Shown here in pieces: positions 26,045 through 34,047 of a stretch of 64,000 nucleotides of DNA. Location of the stretch: positions 1 to 64,000 of the forward strand of contig NZ_BMTF01000012.1 of assembly GCF_014649535.1 (NCBI RefSeq), given 5' to 3'. The position numbers were made by a program, and so were the translations under genes. Every line of letters begins with the position of its first letter. Within the stretch, counting starts at the first letter, position 1. The notes under the pieces are model-generated. The model did not search any database, had not been told where the DNA came from, and saw only the letters and a list, made by a program, of their open reading frames with translations. The DNA comes from Streptomyces gelaticus (GTDB taxonomy: Bacteria > Actinomycetota > Actinomycetes > Streptomycetales > Streptomycetaceae).

Positions 26045-26839
26045 TCAGGCGGCCTTGTAGGCGACGAACCCCCACTGTTCGGTGTCCGGGCCGGGGCCGG
26101 TGTGCGGGTCGGGGAACCAGCGGTTGATCGGTCCGAGGCCGGGCGGGGGGATGGTGAGGCCTTTCGCCATCGCGGTCATGGTCTCGGCGGAGCTCGTCAC
26201 GTAGGGGATGGTCCCGGAGGATCCGTAGGAGTCGCTCGCGGCGTCGGCCTGTGGTGAGGCCAGGGTCGTGCACAGCACCAGGCAGCTGCCCGGGGCGAGG
26301 CGGGCCATGTACGCCTGCACCAGGGCGGCGGCCTCGGCGGGGTCTGTGACGTGGCCGATGACGGACATCAGCATCAGCGCGACCGGCCGGTCCAGGTCCA
26401 GTGTCCGCGTGGCGTGGGCGAGCACCGTGTCCGGGTCTCTCAGGTCGGCGTCCACGTAGTCGGTGGCGCCCTCGCGTGTGCTGGTGAGCAGGGCGCGGGC
26501 GTGCGCGAGGACGATCGGGTCGTGGTCGACGTAGACGATCCGGGCGTCGGGTGCGACGCGCTGTGCGACTTCGTGGGTGTTGTCGGCGGTCGGCAGTCCG
26601 GTGCCGATGTCGAGGAACTGCCGGTAGCCCTCCTCGCCGGCCAGGTGCTGGACGGTCCGTCCGAGGAAGGCGCGGGTGGCGAGGGCCACATCGACCATGG
26701 CGGGGTACTCGCGCTTGATCTGCTCGCCGAGTTCCTGGTCCGCGGCGAAGTTGTCCTTGCCGCCCAACAGGTAGTTCCAGAACCGTGCGGAGTGCGGTTT
26801 CTCGGGCTGGAGATCCGGGCCCTGCGTGCTGTCGGTCAT
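26045..26839 (-). CDS. SAM-dependent methyltransferase, DUF574-like
   Basis: A 264-residue protein of the actinobacterial methyltransferase group that opens with PHSARFWNYLLGGKDNFAAD and has FLDIGTGLPTADNTHEVAQ (SAM loop), IVYVDHDPIVLAHARALL and VIGHVTDPAEAAALV. These are very common in Streptomyces beside XRE/DUF5753 regulators; their substrate is not known. Its ATG overlaps the stop of the XRE gene (ATGA), so the pair is co-translated. Confidence 0.86.
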   Translation of the reverse strand: MTDSTQGPDLQPEKPHSARFWNYLLGGKDNFAADQELGEQIKREYPAMVDVALATRAFLGRTVQHLAGEEGYRQFLDIGTGLPTADNTHEVAQRVAPDARIVYVDHDPIVLAHARALLTSTREGATDYVDADLRDPDTVLAHATRTLDLDRPVALMLMSVIGHVTDPAEAAALVQAYMARLAPGSCLVLCTTLASPQADAASDSYGSSGTIPYVTSSAETMTAMAKGLTIPPPGLGPINRWFPDPHTGPGPDTEQWGFVAYKAA

Positions 26840-27705
26840 GATGAAGAGTCCTCTCCGGTTCGGATGCGGTTCGTCGGGGGCGGAGCGAGAGCCGCGGTCG
26901 CGTCCATCGCAGCGAGGTAGGCGAGGACCGCTCCTTTGTCCTCCGTGACCGTCGCGGCCTCCTGGTGAAGGCCGTGCACGACCAGCCGGTCGGCGAGCTG
27001 CGGGTGGGTGTAGCGCAGGATGTCCACGGATCCGCTCAGCAGCAAGGGGTGCTGTCCGGCCGCTGCGGGGATCACCTGCAGGGTCACTGCCCCCCGGTCC
27101 ACGGCGAAGCGGTCCAGGTGGGCGAGTTGCTCGGCCATGACGTCCCGGTCCCCGATCACCCGCTCCAGCACGACGCCCTCGATCAGGGCCCACAGGCGTA
27201 TGGGCCGGTCCGTGCGGTAGAGGGTGTGTTCCTGCCGTTCCTCCAGGAGCCGCAGTCGCCGGCCGATCTCCTCCGCGCCGGCGCGGGGGTGCCTCAGCCC
27301 CAGGAGCGCGCGGGCGTAGCCGGGGGTCTGGAGCAGTTCGGGGACCACGCCGGGGGCGTAGGTGCGGATCAGGCTGGCCGCTGACTCCAGGTCGATCACC
27401 CCGGCCAGGTGTTCGGGGAGGATGTCGCGGTACGGATGCCACCAGCCCGGCCGCCGTGCCTCGTCCAGTGAGGCCAGTACCGTCTCCGTCTCGGTGTCCG
27501 GCGTCCCGTACAGGCGCAGCAGGTGGCTCACCGTTGCCCGGCGTGGAGCGGTTCTGGCGAGCTCCAGGCGGCTGAGTGTCATGTCGTGTACACCGAGCGC
27601 GGTCGCGGCGGCTTCCAGGGTGAAGCCCGCGGCTTCGCGTCGGGCACGCAGCTCGGAAGCGAACAGGCGTAGGGCCACGGTGGGGCCGGAGCGGGGCCGT
27701 GACAC
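26836..27705 (-). CDS. XRE-family regulator with DUF5753 domain
   Basis: A 289-residue regulator. HTH: FASELRARREAAGFTLEAAAT then ALGVHDMTLSRLELARTAPR (about residues 15-55); DUF5753: LIRTYAPGVVPELLQTPGYARALL, R-R-x-R-Q-E pattern as RLRLLEERQEHTL, and LQVIPAAAGQHPLLLSGSVDIL. GTG start chosen ten bases after GAAGGG. It precedes and overlaps the DUF574-like methyltransferase, a recurring Streptomyces pair. A 9-bp dyad upstream may be its operator. Confidence 0.87.
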   Translation of the reverse strand: MSRPRSGPTVALRLFASELRARREAAGFTLEAAATALGVHDMTLSRLELARTAPRRATVSHLLRLYGTPDTETETVLASLDEARRPGWWHPYRDILPEHLAGVIDLESAASLIRTYAPGVVPELLQTPGYARALLGLRHPRAGAEEIGRRLRLLEERQEHTLYRTDRPIRLWALIEGVVLERVIGDRDVMAEQLAHLDRFAVDRGAVTLQVIPAAAGQHPLLLSGSVDILRYTHPQLADRLVVHGLHQEAATVTEDKGAVLAYLAAMDATAALAPPPTNRIRTGEDSSS

Positions 27706-27770
27706 AGGCGGAGGGGTCCCTTCTCGTCGGCGGTGCCGGACTCCACGATCCGGCAAGAACCGCTTGCTCG

Positions 27771-27792
27771 CACTCTGCAGGGTTGCAGAGTG
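27771..27792. promoter_or_regulatory. CACTCTGCA dyad upstream of the XRE gene
   Basis: CACTCTGCA (27771-27779) and TGCAGAGTG (27784-27792) form a perfect 9-bp dyad with a GGGT centre, 66 bp upstream of the XRE start and 80 bp upstream of the divergent small gene. It can be an operator or a hairpin. Confidence 0.5.
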
Positions 27793-27872
27793 TGGGGCGA
27801 CCTCAGATAGTGGGTTAGGCCACATGGCCGAAAACCTTCCCCGGTCGTCCCCCGCAGGAGTGGAGGCCTCAC

Positions 27873-28175
27873 ATGTATGTCTGCATGCCGGCAGACCACG
27901 ACTCGATGCGCCACACCCGGCGCGTCGTCGCCGCCGAGCTCCGGCTTCGGCACTGCCCCCCTGACCAGATCGCCGACACCCAGCGCGTCGTGGCCGACCT
28001 CCTCGGTCTGCTCTGCCAGGCGGCAGACGTCCGCCAGTACGGACTCACCATCCAGCAGTCCCCCACCATCCCGGGCGCGGTCCGCGTGAGCGTGAACACG
28101 GGCGACACGAACGTGCAGCGTGAGATCCCCATCCCCCGTCCCCGCCCACCCCTCGACGACGTCCCAGACCTTTGA
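27873..28175 (+). CDS. Small protein, unknown function
   Basis: A 100-residue protein, MYVCMPADHDSMRHTRRVVA then LRLRHCPPDQIADTQRVVADLLG. A strong site (GGAGGCCTC) precedes the ATG, and it is divergent from the XRE gene with a dyad between, so it is likely real and possibly the regulator's target. No family recognised. The C-terminal half has a beta-strand-like VRVSVNTGDTNVQREIPIP. It may be a small partner of the XRE/methyltransferase pair. Confidence 0.6.
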   Translation: MYVCMPADHDSMRHTRRVVAAELRLRHCPPDQIADTQRVVADLLGLLCQAADVRQYGLTIQQSPTIPGAVRVSVNTGDTNVQREIPIPRPRPPLDDVPDL

Positions 28176-28235
28176 AGGGCTGAGCGTGGCGGGCGGCGCG
28201 GGAGACGTCCTGCGGGTGGCGCTCGCTGGCGCCGA

Positions 28236-28600
28236 ATGAGGGGTTTGCGGCCGATGCGGTCGGCGAGGTGGCCGGTGGGGATCTGGCCGATGCCCCACAC
28301 ACAGGATGGGGCAGAGGCCCTTGATCAGGCCGACGGCGGCCAGGCCGAGGCCGTGGCCGGTGAACAGCAGAGGGAAGACTCCCCAGGTGAGGCCGTCGTT
28401 GAGGTTGTTGATCAGTCCGGCCTGGCCGGCGCCGCGCAGGGAGCGGTTGTGCCGGGAGGTGCGGGTGATGAAGGTGGCCTTCAGGCCGGTGTTCTCGCCG
28501 GTGGGCACGGGCTTGGTGTGGCTGGCGAGTTCAAGCGCCACATGGGCGGCGGTGTCGCGGACGACGAGAGACAGGGCTGCCCGCCCACGGCGACGTTGAG
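28236..28600 (-). pseudogene. MFS transporter fragment
   Basis: The minus strand carries AGLINNLNDGLTWGVFPLLF and GLGLAAVGLIKGLCPI, then in another frame GIGQIPTGHLADRIGRKPLI, which is the second-half D-R-I-G-R-K signature of an MFS protein. Both ends are missing and at least one frameshift is present. It directly abuts the sulfur cluster promoter region and is not functional. Confidence 0.65.
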
Positions 28601-28671
28601 TTCGCTTGCCGCCCCAGCGCGTCATTCCCGAGGGTCCCGATCTGCGGGGAGGCGCGTATACGCACTTCAGA

Positions 28672-28687
28672 ATACCCCCTCGGGTAT
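28672..28687. promoter_or_regulatory. CsoR/CstR-type operator A
   Basis: ATACCCCCTCGGGTAT is a pseudo-palindrome of the type A-T-A-C-run…G-run-T-A-T used by CsoR/CstR repressors. Being closest to the decayed MFS fragment, it may have served a divergent gene now lost. Confidence 0.6.
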
Positions 28688-28728
28688 CAACGACCAAGAA
28701 TCCTCGTATGCAACCGCTGTGACCCAAG

Positions 28729-28744
28729 ATACCCAGGGGGGTAT
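28729..28744. promoter_or_regulatory. CsoR/CstR-type operator B
   Basis: ATACCCAGGGGGGTAT, same class as operators A and C. Lies about 77 bp upstream of the first rhodanese gene. Confidence 0.65.
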
Positions 28745-28785
28745 TTGACTTCCCCCCGGGCACCGGCTTACGGTCGAGTACATAA

Positions 28786-28801
28786 ATACCCCAGGGGGTA
28801 T
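28786..28801. promoter_or_regulatory. CsoR/CstR-type operator C
   Basis: ATACCCCAGGGGGTAT, an almost perfect palindrome, lies only 20 bp upstream of the first rhodanese start, the classic repressor position. CstR-family sensors release such sites when persulfides modify their cysteines, matching the sulfur genes downstream. Confidence 0.72.
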
Positions 28802-28820
28802 TGAAGCAAGGGATACCTCG

Positions 28821-29144
28821 ATGCGTGAAGCAGGTCTGGACGTCTTCGCGGCCGAGCTCGCCAACGGCGCGTTCGTCATCGGCGTCCGCGAGTCCGACGA
28901 GTACACGGCCGGCCATGTCCCGGGCGCGCTCAGCGCCCCGCTGTCCGCGCCCGGTGCCGCCCTCGGCAGCCTGCCCGGCGACAGGCCCGTGCACGTGGTC
29001 CGTGCCGGCGGTAACCGGAGCGCCCGGGCCGCCGACCATCCGGCGGCCCTCGGGGTGGACGCCGTATCCGTCTCAGGCGGCACGGCCGGCCGGGCCCGCA
29101 CCGGCCGTCCGCTCGTGCGCGGAATGGTCCACCAGACCGCCTGA
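28821..29144 (+). CDS. Rhodanese-like protein lacking the catalytic cysteine
   Basis: A 107-residue single rhodanese domain: VIGVRESDEYTAGHVPGA matches the conserved D-V-R-E-x-x-E-Y-x-x-G-H-x-P-G-A with D changed to G. The active loop, normally V-x-x-C-x-x-G-x-R-S, reads VVRAGGNRSARAA: the cysteine codon is CGT (Arg), one transition from TGT. The second half is also shortened before GGTAG. It is therefore unlikely to transfer sulfur, though it could still bind sulfane sulfur partners. First gene after the CsoR/CstR-type operators. Confidence 0.78.
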   Translation: MREAGLDVFAAELANGAFVIGVRESDEYTAGHVPGALSAPLSAPGAALGSLPGDRPVHVVRAGGNRSARAADHPAALGVDAVSVSGGTAGRARTGRPLVRGMVHQTA

Positions 29145-29254
29145 ACACCTGGTCCACCGGCCGGGACCCCGTCCGCCGGGGGTGTGCAACCGCCCCCATG
29201 CCCCAGCACCCTCCGCGCCCACGCAGGGTGCGCGTTCTTCATGAAGGGATTGCC

Positions 29255-30646
29255 GTGTTCTTCACCCAGTACTACCTCGACTGCCTCTCCCAGGCGTCGT
29301 ACATGATCGCCGACGAGCGCACGGGCCGGGCGGTGGTCGTCGACCCGCGCCGGGACGTCTCCGAGTACCTGGCCGACGCCGCCGCACGCGGCTTCACGGT
29401 GGTCGGCGTGATCAACACGCACTTCCACGCGGACTTCGTCGCCGGCCACCTGGAGATGGCGGATGCGACCGGCGCCTGGATCGGCTACGGCCGCCGGGCC
29501 GAGACCGAGTACCCCATCCGCAAGCTCGCCGAGGGCGAGCGGATCTCCCTCGGCGACGTCACCCTGGAGATCCTGGAGACGCCGGGGCACACTCCCGAGT
29601 CCATCAGCGTCCTCGTGTACGAACACGCCGACGACACCGACCCGTACGGCGTCCTCACCGGTGACGCGCTGTTCATCGGCGACGTCGGCCGCCCCGATCT
29701 GCTCGCCTCGATCGGCGTCACCGCCGAGGAGCTCGGCGCGATGCTGCACGACAGCGTCCAGAACAAGCTGATGGGCCTTGCCGACGAGGTCCGTGTCTTC
29801 CCCGCACACGGCGCCGGCTCCGCCTGCGGCAAGAACCTCTCGACCGAGAAGCAGTCGACCATCGGCGAGCAGCGCGCCACCAACTACGCGTGCGCGCCGA
29901 TGAGCCGCGAGGAGTTCGTCGCGCTCGTCACCGCCGGCCAGTCCGCCGCGCCCGGCTACTTCGCCTACGACGCCGAACTGAACCGCAAGGACCGCGCCCG
30001 GTACGGAGCGACGACGGCCCCCCGGCCGCTGACGCTCGCCGAGTTCACCGGGCTGCGTGCCGCCGGAGCGGTCGTCGTGGACGCACGCGACCCGCAGGAG
30101 TTCGCGGTCGGACACCTGCGTGGCGCGGTGAACGTGCCCGCCGACGGGCGGTTCGCCGAACAGGCCGGCACCGTGCTCGACCCGGCCGACGAGCTGGTCG
30201 TCATGGCACCGCAGAACCGGGAGGAGGAGGTCGTCACCCGCCTGGCCCGGATCGGCTTCGACCGCGCCGTCGGCTACCTGCGCAACCCCGAGGACGGCCT
30301 GGAGGCGTTGGCCGACGAAGTCACCCCCGCGAGCCGTGTGACCGCCGCCCACCTGCGCACCGCCCTCGCCGGCGACAACCCTCCCGTCGTCGTGGATGTC
30401 CGCACCTGCGGCGAGCGCGAGGCGAACGGCTTCATCGACTCCGCCCTGCACATCCCCCTGAGCGAACTGCCCGCCCGCAGCGGCGAACTGCCCGCCGACC
30501 GGCCCCTCGTCCTGCACTGCGCCGGCGGCCACCGCTCCTCCATCGCGGCCAGCCTGCTGCGCCACCGAGGCTTCCGGGACGTCTCCGACCTCCTCGGCGG
30601 ACACGCCGCCTGGGCCCTTACAGCCTCCGAGCCCGTCACGGCCTGA
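29255..30646 (+). CDS. Metallo-beta-lactamase/rhodanese fusion, persulfide dioxygenase type (CstB-like)
   Basis: A 463-residue protein. N-terminal MBL domain with the metal motif THFHAD (His56, His58, Asp60), a second His in ETPGHTPES and GDALFIGDVGRPDL and HGAGSACG, as in ETHE1-type persulfide dioxygenases. Two rhodanese domains follow: the first (about residues 265-355) has MAPQNREEE where the cysteine loop belongs, so it is inactive; the second ends LHCAGGHRSSIAASLL with an active Cys. This domain order is that of CstB, which oxidises persulfide to thiosulfate. GTG start follows GAAGGG. Confidence 0.88.
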   Translation: MFFTQYYLDCLSQASYMIADERTGRAVVVDPRRDVSEYLADAAARGFTVVGVINTHFHADFVAGHLEMADATGAWIGYGRRAETEYPIRKLAEGERISLGDVTLEILETPGHTPESISVLVYEHADDTDPYGVLTGDALFIGDVGRPDLLASIGVTAEELGAMLHDSVQNKLMGLADEVRVFPAHGAGSACGKNLSTEKQSTIGEQRATNYACAPMSREEFVALVTAGQSAAPGYFAYDAELNRKDRARYGATTAPRPLTLAEFTGLRAAGAVVVDARDPQEFAVGHLRGAVNVPADGRFAEQAGTVLDPADELVVMAPQNREEEVVTRLARIGFDRAVGYLRNPEDGLEALADEVTPASRVTAAHLRTALAGDNPPVVVDVRTCGEREANGFIDSALHIPLSELPARSGELPADRPLVLHCAGGHRSSIAASLLRHRGFRDVSDLLGGHAAWALTASEPVTA

Positions 30647-30715
30647 CCTGCATCCCCACTCCCCCCGGGGCCCCGCAACCTGCAAGGCCCCCTCACACCT
30701 CCACACATCCGCTCA

Positions 30716-30734
30716 TATATCCCTCCAGGTATAT
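30716..30734. promoter_or_regulatory. Possible fourth, imperfect CsoR/CstR-type site
   Basis: TATATCCCTCCAGGTATAT is a degenerate version of operators A-C, 27 bp upstream of the rhodanese-membrane gene. It may give that gene its own regulated promoter. Confidence 0.42.
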
Positions 30735-30760
30735 GCGAGCGGCCGGAAAGGGAACCCCCT

Positions 30761-31345
30761 GTGAGCACCACTCCCGCACCCACCCACTCCCTCAGCCCGA
30801 CCGTGCTGCACCGACTCGTCCAGGAAGGGCGGGCACCGCGCCTGCTCGACGTGCGCACGCCCGCTGAATTCCGTACGGCTCACATCCCGGGCTCGTGCAA
30901 CGTGCCCCTGGCCACGCTGCGCGAGCACCGGGCCGAGCTCCTGGCCCACCTCGACGAGGACGTCGTACTCGTCTGCCGCTCCGGGACCCGTGCCGCCCAG
31001 GCCGAGAAGATCCTGGCCGACGCCGGGCTGCCGAACCTCCGCGTCCTCGAGGGCGGCATCGTCGCCTGGGAGACGGCCGGCGCGCCCGTGAACCGTGGGC
31101 CCGAGCGATGGGACATGGAGCGCCAGGTCCGGCTCGTGGCCGGCTCGGTCGTCCTGACGACCGGTCTCGTCGGCGTGTTCGTGCCGGGCGTGCACCTGAT
31201 CGGCACGGCGATCGGCGCCGGCCTGATGTACGCGGCCGTCAGTAATTCCTGTGCCATGGGCGTCATGCTGTCCAAGCTGCCGTACAACCGCGGGCCGCGC
31301 CCCGACATCCGCAGGGTGATCGCAGACCTGCAGAGCCCCCGGTGA
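30761..31345 (+). CDS. Rhodanese with C-terminal membrane domain (YgaP-like)
   Basis: A 194-residue protein: rhodanese domain with LLDVRTPAEFRTAHIPGSCNVP and active loop LVCRSGTRAAQA (catalytic Cys present), followed by VRLVAGSVVLTTGLVGVFV and LIGTAIGAGLMYAAVS, a two-helix DUF2892-type membrane segment ending CAMGVMLSKLPYN. The layout matches YgaP, a membrane sulfurtransferase. GTG start behind AAAGGG. With the MBL-rhodanese gene it completes a sulfide/persulfide clearing set. Confidence 0.86.
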   Translation: MSTTPAPTHSLSPTVLHRLVQEGRAPRLLDVRTPAEFRTAHIPGSCNVPLATLREHRAELLAHLDEDVVLVCRSGTRAAQAEKILADAGLPNLRVLEGGIVAWETAGAPVNRGPERWDMERQVRLVAGSVVLTTGLVGVFVPGVHLIGTAIGAGLMYAAVSNSCAMGVMLSKLPYNRGPRPDIRRVIADLQSPR

Positions 31346-31596
31346 CCTCCTGGTCGTCGCGGCTTCCCTCCTCATCGGCGCCGGTCTCGGCGTGCTCCGG
31401 GGCGGCTCGGTCCGGACGGCGTTGATCCTGGTCCACGCGGCCGGACAGGACACCGAGGAGGCGATCGCCACCTCCCTGTCCGGCGTCCGGCCCCATACGG
31501 ACCGCTCCCCTTGTGTGGTCCACGCACATCCCCTCCCCGGTCGCCCGTTACCTAGCGTGTGCGTCGCATCGGCATCGTGGCCAAGGAGGCAGGGAC

Positions 31597-32886
31597 ATGT
31601 GGAAAAGACGGAGCGCTGGGCGCCGGTGGCGGCTGCTGCCCGCCCTGCTCCTGGCAGTGGTGGCCGGGCCGGCGGCCACCGGCGGAAGCGCCGCGGCCGC
31701 CGAACCACCCGCGTACCTCACCCTGGAGGCGAGCTACGGAGACGGCACCGTCACCAACGGCTGGGAGCGTGTCGACCGCTATCTCGACACCACCAGCGGC
31801 TTCCGCACCGAGGGCTATCCCTCGGACGGCCGAGGTGACCAGGACGGCAAGCGAGTCACCTACTTCGGTGGCGTCTCCCGCCCGTCCTCGGGCCGCTTCC
31901 TCCTCTACTCCGCCCCCGGCTGGAACACCGGCTCCCGCACCACGCCCGTCCTCCTCGTCCACGGCGCGAACGACACCGCGGACCGCGCCTGGGCCAACCC
32001 GGGCGAGTCGGGCGGCTACGGCTGCGGAGCCCTGTCCTGCCCGTCCACCGGGCTGATGCAGTCCCTGTCCGCACGCGGCCACCGCGTCTTCGCCGTCGGC
32101 TTCGCGCACAAGCAGGGCGACAACCTGATGCAGGCGCAGATCGTCGGCGACGCCATCGCCGTCATCAAGGCGAAGCTGGGCGTGAGCAAGGTCGATCTGG
32201 TCGGCTGGAGCAAGGGCGAGATGTCGACCCGCGCGTATGTGTCGTCCGTGAAGCCGAGCTGGGGGCGGGCGTACGCCGGCGACGTACGGAAGCTGATCAC
32301 ACTGGGCGGTCCGAACGGCGGCTACGACTACCCGTACGCCCACGGCTGGGCCCACGACTTCTCCGTCTGGCCCGAGTGCGGCGGAAAGATCAACGCCCCC
32401 TCCCCGCACTCCCACATGACCTGCTACGGCCAGTACACCGCGCACCCCGAGTTCTCGATGACACCCTCCGGCGGATACGACAACTATCCCGGCCAGCGCC
32501 AGATGCTGGCACGCTGGGACGGCACGTACGGAGTCGACGGCGCCGCACAGGACTGGTACACGACCTACTACGGCGGCCAGGGCTTCTACACCGCGGGCGG
32601 CGGCATCCAGGCAGCCATCGACGCCGGATCGCTGATCGCACCGCTGCACAGCGCCGGAGTACCCGCCTCCGTCAGCACGTATCTGCTGGCCGGCGGATCC
32701 GCCGATGTCGTCGGTATCTTCAACGAGAACCGCGGACCCAGCGACGGCGTCGTCTTCATCTCCAGCGCGCTCGACACCACCGGCATCCCCACGGTCGGCG
32801 GCAAGGCCACCATCGCGACCGCCAACCACCTCGAGCTGGGCTGGCACAGCGCGGCCACCTCCCAAGTCGCCACCTGGCTCTCCTGA
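31597..32886 (+). CDS. Secreted lipase/esterase, class 2 type
   Basis: A 429-residue secreted lipase. Signal peptide: basic MWKRRSAGRRWR, hydrophobic LLPALLLAVVAG and an Ala-rich cleavage region near residue 37. TTPVLLVHGANDTADRAW gives the oxyanion side, LVGWSKGEMSTRAYV the nucleophile Ser (about residue 204), and the acid and base are likely in the late AGGSADVVGI and ATANHLELG. AGGAGGCAGGG precedes the ATG. The following hydrolase gene starts 11 bp after its stop, so they form an operon. Confidence 0.86.
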   Translation: MWKRRSAGRRWRLLPALLLAVVAGPAATGGSAAAAEPPAYLTLEASYGDGTVTNGWERVDRYLDTTSGFRTEGYPSDGRGDQDGKRVTYFGGVSRPSSGRFLLYSAPGWNTGSRTTPVLLVHGANDTADRAWANPGESGGYGCGALSCPSTGLMQSLSARGHRVFAVGFAHKQGDNLMQAQIVGDAIAVIKAKLGVSKVDLVGWSKGEMSTRAYVSSVKPSWGRAYAGDVRKLITLGGPNGGYDYPYAHGWAHDFSVWPECGGKINAPSPHSHMTCYGQYTAHPEFSMTPSGGYDNYPGQRQMLARWDGTYGVDGAAQDWYTTYYGGQGFYTAGGGIQAAIDAGSLIAPLHSAGVPASVSTYLLAGGSADVVGIFNENRGPSDGVVFISSALDTTGIPTVGGKATIATANHLELGWHSAATSQVATWLS

Positions 32887-32896
32887 AGGACCCGAC

Positions 32897-33922
32897 ATGG
32901 CCTCACTCCGCACCCGCCGCGTCTCCACCGACCGGCTGACCGCCCAGATCCTCGAGGTCCGGGACGAGGGCGAACCGGTCGTCTTCGTCCACGGCAACGT
33001 CTCCTCCTCCGCCTTCTGGCGCACCGCCCTGCTCGCCCTCCCGCAGCGCTACCGCCCCATCGCCGTGGACCTGCGCGGCTTCGGCGGCACGGACCCGCTG
33101 CCGGTCGACGCGACACGCGGACTGCTCGACTACACCGATGACCTCACCGCGCTGCTCGCCGCCCTCGAAGTCGACCGGGCACACCTGGTGGGCTGGTCCA
33201 TGGGTGGAGGAGTGGTCATGCAGTACCTGCGCGACCACCCGGCCGCCGTGCGTTCACTGACCCTGGTCAACCCCGTCTCCCCGTACGGCTTCGGCGGTAC
33301 GCACGGGCCGGACGGCACCCTCAACTCCCCCGACGGGGCCGGCTCGGGCGGCGGCACGGCCAATCCCGAGTTCGTCCAGCTGCTCGCCAAGGGCGACCGC
33401 GGCGAGGATTCGCCGCTCTCGCCCCGCAGCGTCCTGGCCACCTGCTACGTCAAGCCGCCGATGCGCCCCGAGCACGAGGACGAGTACGTCGAGTCCATGC
33501 TCACCACACGGACCGGTGACGACCACTACCCGGGCGACAGCACGCCGTCCTCCGCCTGGCCGGGGATCGCGCCGGGCACCCGCGGGGTGCTCAACTGCCT
33601 TGCGCCGACGTACTTCCGCATCGGCGACCTGCACACGATCGATCCCAAGCCGCCGGTGCTGTGGGTACGCGGCGAGGACGACGTCATCGTCTCCGACACC
33701 TCGATGTTCGACCTGGCCCACCTGGGCGCGATCGGCGCGGTGCCGGACTGGGACGGGACCCCCGCCCAGCCGATGGTGGCACAGACCCGTCATGTTCTGG
33801 ACCGGTACGCGGCGGCCGGCGGCTCGGTACGAGAGGTGGCCGTGTCCGGAGCGGGGCATTCGGTACACCTGGAACGCCCCGAGGAGTTCAGCGCAGCGCT
33901 GTTGGGGATCCTGTCCGCATAA
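32897..33922 (+). CDS. Alpha/beta hydrolase
   Basis: A 341-residue cytosolic hydrolase: EPVVFVHGNVSSSAFW (oxyanion), VDLRGFGGTD, nucleophile LVGWSMGGGVVMQ (about residue 100), acid VRGEDDVIVSD and base SGAGHSVHLERPEEF (about residue 320). No signal peptide. It is co-transcribed with the secreted lipase, suggesting the lipase releases a compound which this enzyme further cleaves. It has a larger cap insertion (NSPDGAGSGGGTANPEF) than minimal esterases. Confidence 0.86.
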   Translation: MASLRTRRVSTDRLTAQILEVRDEGEPVVFVHGNVSSSAFWRTALLALPQRYRPIAVDLRGFGGTDPLPVDATRGLLDYTDDLTALLAALEVDRAHLVGWSMGGGVVMQYLRDHPAAVRSLTLVNPVSPYGFGGTHGPDGTLNSPDGAGSGGGTANPEFVQLLAKGDRGEDSPLSPRSVLATCYVKPPMRPEHEDEYVESMLTTRTGDDHYPGDSTPSSAWPGIAPGTRGVLNCLAPTYFRIGDLHTIDPKPPVLWVRGEDDVIVSDTSMFDLAHLGAIGAVPDWDGTPAQPMVAQTRHVLDRYAAAGGSVREVAVSGAGHSVHLERPEEFSAALLGILSA

Positions 33923-34047
33923 CAGTGCATACCACGCGTCCGGGCGCCGTCCGCAACCGTCGGCCCCGGGCGGGGTGGCGCCCTTCCTGGGCCTTCCCGT
34001 ACGCCGCGCAGACCTGCTCGGGCTCATACGTGCAGGCCTGCGCGGGC

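Noticed and set aside
28667..30706. Long minus-strand open frame opposite the rhodanese/MBL genes
   Set aside because: Antisense shadow of clearly recognised genes; no domain pattern and no ribosome site.
31346..31480. Frame encoding LLVVAASLLIGAGLGVL, a possible membrane helix after the rhodanese gene
   Set aside because: Only one helix, no start or ribosome site, and it overlaps the previous stop; could be a scrap of a sulfite exporter but is not supportable.
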